Of a DNA stretch of 64,000 nt, positions 60,528 to 64,000 are shown one piece after another. The stretch lies in contig JAKVOM010000001.1 in NCBI GenBank assembly GCA_022482815.1, positions 1,178,001-1,242,000 of the forward strand, given 5' to 3'. The notes beneath the pieces were generated by a model that saw nothing but the letters and a program-made list of their open reading frames with translations, was not told the origin of the DNA and did not search any database. The stretch comes from Acidaminococcus sp. (GTDB lineage: Bacteria > Bacillota > Negativicutes > Acidaminococcales > Acidaminococcaceae). How positions within the stretch are numbered: the stretch's first letter is position 1; every line of letters begins with the position of its first letter. The position numbers and the translations under genes are program-made.

Positions 60528-61775
60528 ATGCCAAATGGCTTTGCTCAATTAAAAGTAGACGCTGCGATGGTGGAAAAATTACATCGCACCGGAAAAGATA
60601 AACCGACGCCCGTACAGGAGCGCGCCATCCCGGCCCTTTTGTCCGGACGGGATGTCATTGCCCGTGCCCAGACCGGGGTGGGGAAGACCCTCGCCTTCGT
60701 AATTCCGCTTTTTTCCCGGATTGAGCCGGCAAAGGAATACGTCCAGGCTCTCATTCTTTCCCCGACGCGGGAACTCGCCCAGCAGACGGCGGGAGAAATC
60801 AAAAAGCTCTCTGACGGGACTACCGTGCGCACCCTGACGGTCAGCGGCGGACGTGATTATGAAGAAGAAAAAAGAAAGCTCGGCAACAAGGCACAGGTCC
60901 TTGTGGGCACACCGGGACGTCTCCTCGACCATCTGCGCAAAGGCGACACGAACCTTGGCGGCGTGACGTACCTCGTCCTCGATGAAGTCGACGAGATGCT
61001 GCGCCAGGGCTTCGGTGAAGATATCGAAACGCTCCTTTCCCTGATGCCGCAGCCGCACCAGACCATGATGTGCTCGGCAACGCTCGATGAAGAAGTACGG
61101 AAACTGGGGCGGCAGATTACCAAAAACGCCATGCTCATTGATATTGCGCCGGAGCAGGCTACGGCTTCGACGATTCAGCAGATCTGCATCAAGGTGAACG
61201 AGGATCACAAGCAGGAGGCACTTGCAACGCTCATCCGCCGCTATAATCCCTTCCTGATGCTTGTTTTCTGCGCCAGCAAGGAAAGAGCTATCGAGCTGAG
61301 TGACTGGCTCTACGGCGAAGGCTTTAACGTCGACGTTCTCCACGGCGATATGTCTCAGACAAAACGGCGCCAGGTCATGGAAAACTTCCGCAAGGCGAAA
61401 CTGCAGATTCTCGTTGCCAGTGATATCGCGGCCCGCGGCCTTGATGTCGAAGGCATTACGCAGGTCGTTAATTACGATATTCCCCATGATCCGGACTGGT
61501 ACGTCCATCGTATCGGCCGGACCGGACGCGCCGGTAACGAAGGAACGGCTATTACATTCTATACGGCCGATGAAACCCGCTGGCTGCAGAATATTGAAAA
61601 GAAGCTGAACATCACGCTGGAACGGCAGAACCTTGCCGGTGAAAAAGTGCGCCGGACCATCAAGCCGCCGCGCCCGAAGAAAAAGAAGGTGCCAAAGCGC
61701 GGCAAGAGTGCCGTCGGACCCAATAAACGCGGCACGAAATACGCCGAAGCCTCGAGAAAGCAAACGCGGAAATAA
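60528..61775 (+). CDS. DEAD-box RNA helicase (CshA-like)
   Basis: 415 residues. Q motif region (FAQLKVD...TPVQERAIP), motif I ARAQTGVGKT, PTRELAQQ, motif II DEVD in place of DEAD, SAT, HGDMSQTKR, DIAARGLD and HRIGRTGRAG; a short basic tail (PPRPKKKKVPKRGK) replaces the long RGG extensions of larger members. It probably remodels RNA in ribosome assembly or decay. The DEVD variant keeps the Walker B acids, so ATPase activity is expected. AAAGGAGATGACACC precedes the ATG. Confidence 0.94.
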   Translation: MPNGFAQLKVDAAMVEKLHRTGKDKPTPVQERAIPALLSGRDVIARAQTGVGKTLAFVIPLFSRIEPAKEYVQALILSPTRELAQQTAGEIKKLSDGTTVRTLTVSGGRDYEEEKRKLGNKAQVLVGTPGRLLDHLRKGDTNLGGVTYLVLDEVDEMLRQGFGEDIETLLSLMPQPHQTMMCSATLDEEVRKLGRQITKNAMLIDIAPEQATASTIQQICIKVNEDHKQEALATLIRRYNPFLMLVFCASKERAIELSDWLYGEGFNVDVLHGDMSQTKRRQVMENFRKAKLQILVASDIAARGLDVEGITQVVNYDIPHDPDWYVHRIGRTGRAGNEGTAITFYTADETRWLQNIEKKLNITLERQNLAGEKVRRTIKPPRPKKKKVPKRGKSAVGPNKRGTKYAEASRKQTRK

Positions 61776-61788
61776 GAAACGCACGGCA

Positions 61789-61832
61789 AAATGGGAAAAC
61801 TTCGGGCCGGGCGCCTGTAATTTCCCCATTTC
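61789..61832 (+). terminator. Weak hairpin after the helicase gene
   Basis: AAATGGG.AAA pairs with TTTCCCCATTT with a GC-rich loop; no T tract follows. Confidence 0.35.
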
Positions 61833-61855
61833 CTGCGGCGGGCAGCGTCATTTCG

Positions 61856-61864
61856 TGCTATAAT
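61856..61864 (+). promoter_or_regulatory. gltX promoter, extended -10
   Basis: TGCTATAAT, 37 bases before the start, with no convincing -35. Confidence 0.55.
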
Positions 61865-61900
61865 AAAACCCTACCAATACAAACGAGAGGTGTGTCTTTT

Positions 61901-63367
61901 ATGGATAAAGAAGTTCGTGTACGGTTTGCCCCGAGTCCTACGGGGTATCTGCATATCGGTGGTGCCAGAACCGCCCTGTTTAACTGGCTCTTTGCCAGAA
62001 GCCAGGGAGGCAAGATGGTGCTCCGCATTGAAGATACGGACCGCGACCGTCTGAAAAAAGATTCTGTATCCCAAATCATTACCAGCCTGAAGTGGCTCGG
62101 CCTGAACTGGGACGAAGGCCCGGAAGTGGGCGGCCCGAAGGGACCGTATTTCCAGTCCGAACGCCTGGATCTTTATCGTAAGTACTGCCAGCAGCTCATT
62201 GACGAGGGCAAGGCTTACTATTGCTTCTGCTCCGCTGAGGACCTTGCGGCCCAGCGCGAAAAGCAGCGTCAGCTGAAGCAGCCGTTCCATTATGCCGGTA
62301 CGTGCCGCGATATCCCACCGGAAGAAGCGAAAAAGCGCGTAGCTGCCGGTGAACCCCATTCCGTACGCATCAAGATTCCCCGTGAAGGCACGATTTCTTT
62401 CCATGATATGATTCATGGTGATATTTCCTTTAACGTCGATCAATACGATGATTTTGTTATCATGAAGAGCAACGGCATTCCGACCTACAATTTCGCTGTT
62501 GTTGTCGATGACCATCTCATGGGCATGACCCATGTCCTGCGCGCCGAAGAACACGTTTCCAATACGCCGAAACAGCTCTTTGTCTATGAAGCCCTCGGCT
62601 GGGAAGCACCGCAGTTTGGTCATATGCCGATGATCCTCGCTCCGGACCGCAGCAAGCTCAGTAAGCGCCACGGTGCAACGAGCGTTGAAGAATTCCGCGA
62701 CAAAGGGTACCTGCCGGAAGCCATCATCAACTATCTGACCCTTCTGGGCTGGGCCCCCGGCACCGACGAAGAAATCTTCTCCCTGGAAGATACGGTCAAA
62801 GTCTTTGATTTCAGCAAGATGAGCCAGAAGGCCGCGGTGTACGACGTGAAGAAGCTGACCTGGATCAACGGGCAGTACCTTTCCAGCCTACCGCTGGACC
62901 GTATCGTCGACGCTGCTGTCCCGTTCTTTAAGGCAAAAGGCCTGGTCGATGACGAATATCTTGCTTCGCACAAGGAATATTTTGCTCATCTAGTCGACGT
63001 CGTCCGCGTCCGCGTAAAGACACTGGAAGAACTGGCAGACGGCTCTACCTATTTCTTCAAGGATGTGGGCAGCTACGATGAAAAAGGCGATGCCAAGCAC
63101 TTTAAGCCGGAAGCTGCCGACCTCCTGCAGAAATGCTATGATGCACTGGCTGCGCTCGAACCGTTTAACCTCGAGACGACGGAAGCCGCTTATAACAAGC
63201 TTGCCGAAGACCTCGGCCTGAAGCTTGGCAAGATTATCCATCCGACGCGCCTTGCACTGACCGGCCGTACGTTCAGCCCGGGCATGTTCGACGTCATGGT
63301 GCTGCTGGGTAAGGAAAAGACCCTGGAACGCATCCAGAAAGCAATCGCTTACATCAAGTCAAAATAA
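61901..63367 (+). CDS. gltX: Glutamyl-tRNA synthetase
   Basis: 488 residues. Class I synthetase: HIGH motif as YLHIGGAR near residue 20, KMSKS-type motif SKLSKRHG near 253, and a C-terminal anticodon-binding region (to 488). ATG 61901 gives the conserved KEVRVRFAPSPTG start; a GTG at 61892 is too close to GAGAGG. The organism may use it non-discriminatingly with an amidotransferase, but no gat genes are in view. The ROK gene follows after 9 bases. Confidence 0.97.
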   Translation: MDKEVRVRFAPSPTGYLHIGGARTALFNWLFARSQGGKMVLRIEDTDRDRLKKDSVSQIITSLKWLGLNWDEGPEVGGPKGPYFQSERLDLYRKYCQQLIDEGKAYYCFCSAEDLAAQREKQRQLKQPFHYAGTCRDIPPEEAKKRVAAGEPHSVRIKIPREGTISFHDMIHGDISFNVDQYDDFVIMKSNGIPTYNFAVVVDDHLMGMTHVLRAEEHVSNTPKQLFVYEALGWEAPQFGHMPMILAPDRSKLSKRHGATSVEEFRDKGYLPEAIINYLTLLGWAPGTDEEIFSLEDTVKVFDFSKMSQKAAVYDVKKLTWINGQYLSSLPLDRIVDAAVPFFKAKGLVDDEYLASHKEYFAHLVDVVRVRVKTLEELADGSTYFFKDVGSYDEKGDAKHFKPEAADLLQKCYDALAALEPFNLETTEAAYNKLAEDLGLKLGKIIHPTRLALTGRTFSPGMFDVMVLLGKEKTLERIQKAIAYIKSK

Positions 63368-63376
63368 GGAGACATC

Positions 63377-64000
63377 GTGAAACCCATACTTTGTTTTGAT
63401 GTGGGGGGAACCTCCATTAAATACGGGCTCACGGATGACACACATCAAGGCAGGCTTCTCCATGCGGGAAGCCTGCCGAATGTTATCCGGAGCGAAGGAG
63501 CAGACGCTTTTGTCGCAAGTATCGCTGATATGGCGGTGAAGATGGCAGCAGAACAGCCTCTCGAAGGTATTGCCGTATCCCTCGCGGGCGTCGTAAACAG
63601 CAGCACCGGCCAGCTCGTTCGTCCTTCCCAGTATTTTCCGGGACTTACGCAGATTAATCTCGTGGATATTCTGGGGCAAAAGACAGGCCTTCCCGTGACC
63701 GTCGAAAATGACGTCAACTGTGCAGCTCTTGCCGAAGCAAAATTCGGAGCAGGGCGCGGCGCTGAAAACTTCCTGTGCCTGACGCTCGGGACCGGTATCG
63801 GCGGCGCCATCGTGACGGATGGCAGACTCTACCGCGGCAGCGGCTTTGCCGCCGGAGAATTCGGCCAGGCCAAGTTCGGAAGTGATTTCATTTGGGAAGA
63901 CTGGGCTTCCGTGACGGCACTATTGGCCGAAGCCAAAAAAGTTTGTCCTCAGGGTACCGAAAAATTGGACGGACGCGCTTTCTTCGCTAAAGTAGCAGAA
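63377..64000 (+). CDS. ROK-family sugar kinase (5' part)
   Basis: 208 codons to the window edge. Starts at GTG with AAGGAGACATC upstream. The ATP-binding DVGGTSIKYG, the ENDVNCAALAE motif and LTLGTGIGGAIV are typical ROK. After RGSGFAAGEFGQ the usual cysteine-rich zinc motif is absent; the chain passes directly to WEDWASV. It may phosphorylate a sugar or amino sugar; the substrate is unknown. Probably in one transcript with gltX. Confidence 0.88.
   Translation, partial: MKPILCFDVGGTSIKYGLTDDTHQGRLLHAGSLPNVIRSEGADAFVASIADMAVKMAAEQPLEGIAVSLAGVVNSSTGQLVRPSQYFPGLTQINLVDILGQKTGLPVTVENDVNCAALAEAKFGAGRGAENFLCLTLGTGIGGAIVTDGRLYRGSGFAAGEFGQAKFGSDFIWEDWASVTALLAEAKKVCPQGTEKLDGRAFFAKVAE

Overview
The window reads as chromosomal DNA of a Bacillota bacterium, most likely of the class Negativicutes (an Acidaminococcus-like anaerobe). 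This rests on the gene order rpsP-khpA-ylqD-rimM-trmD-rplS-lepB-rbgA-rnhB-yraN-yifB, the moderately GC-rich coding sequence, sufCBDSU with SufU, and familiarity with the proteins. The genus is inference, since no rRNA gene is present.

Layout. 1-4.1 kb: the end of dihydrolipoyl dehydrogenase, a beta-hydroxyacid dehydrogenase, a PPC/DUF296 protein, a metallo-hydrolase and lipoate ligase; lpd and lplA both serve lipoyl-dependent complexes. 4.5-5.9 kb: a GntP-type permease. 6.4-11.6 kb: sufCBDSU behind two near-identical promoter boxes. 12.1-21.7 kb: pnp, a PTS IIA protein, a zinc-ribbon protein, rpmB (reverse), recG, a TVP38-type membrane protein, an EF-G paralogue with a degenerate P-loop, and a small PH-like protein. 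21.9-28.9 kb: a truncated resolvase and an AT-rich type I restriction-modification operon (hsdM-hsdS-hsdR), probably acquired by transfer. 29.3-33.7 kb: transketolase and thiD-thiM-thiE, which supply its cofactor. 33.7-43.9 kb: the ylxM/ffh, ribosomal protein, tRNA methylation, signal peptidase and rnhB-yraN-yifB block. 43.9-47 kb: prepilin peptidase, a PilM-PilN fusion and PilO, ending at an insertion sequence.

47-57.4 kb is shaped by mobile DNA: two nearly identical IS1182-family copies in direct orientation flank an IS200/IS605 element (TnpA, intact TnpB, predicted guide RNA), two aminotransferases and a TGS-uridine kinase. 57.4-58.7 kb is a gene-poor array of reiterated sequence. 58.7-64 kb: a secreted subtype-B tannase-like esterase (reverse), a DEAD-box helicase, gltX and the start of a ROK protein.

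Two non-genic signals stand out. A family of mosaic intergenic repeats, partly built from degenerate heptamers, fills at least ten gaps. The 57.5-58.7 kb array contains two 210-bp copies, about 96% identical by eye, each carrying the same 42-codon reading frame on the reverse strand. No tRNA, rRNA or CRISPR array was seen.
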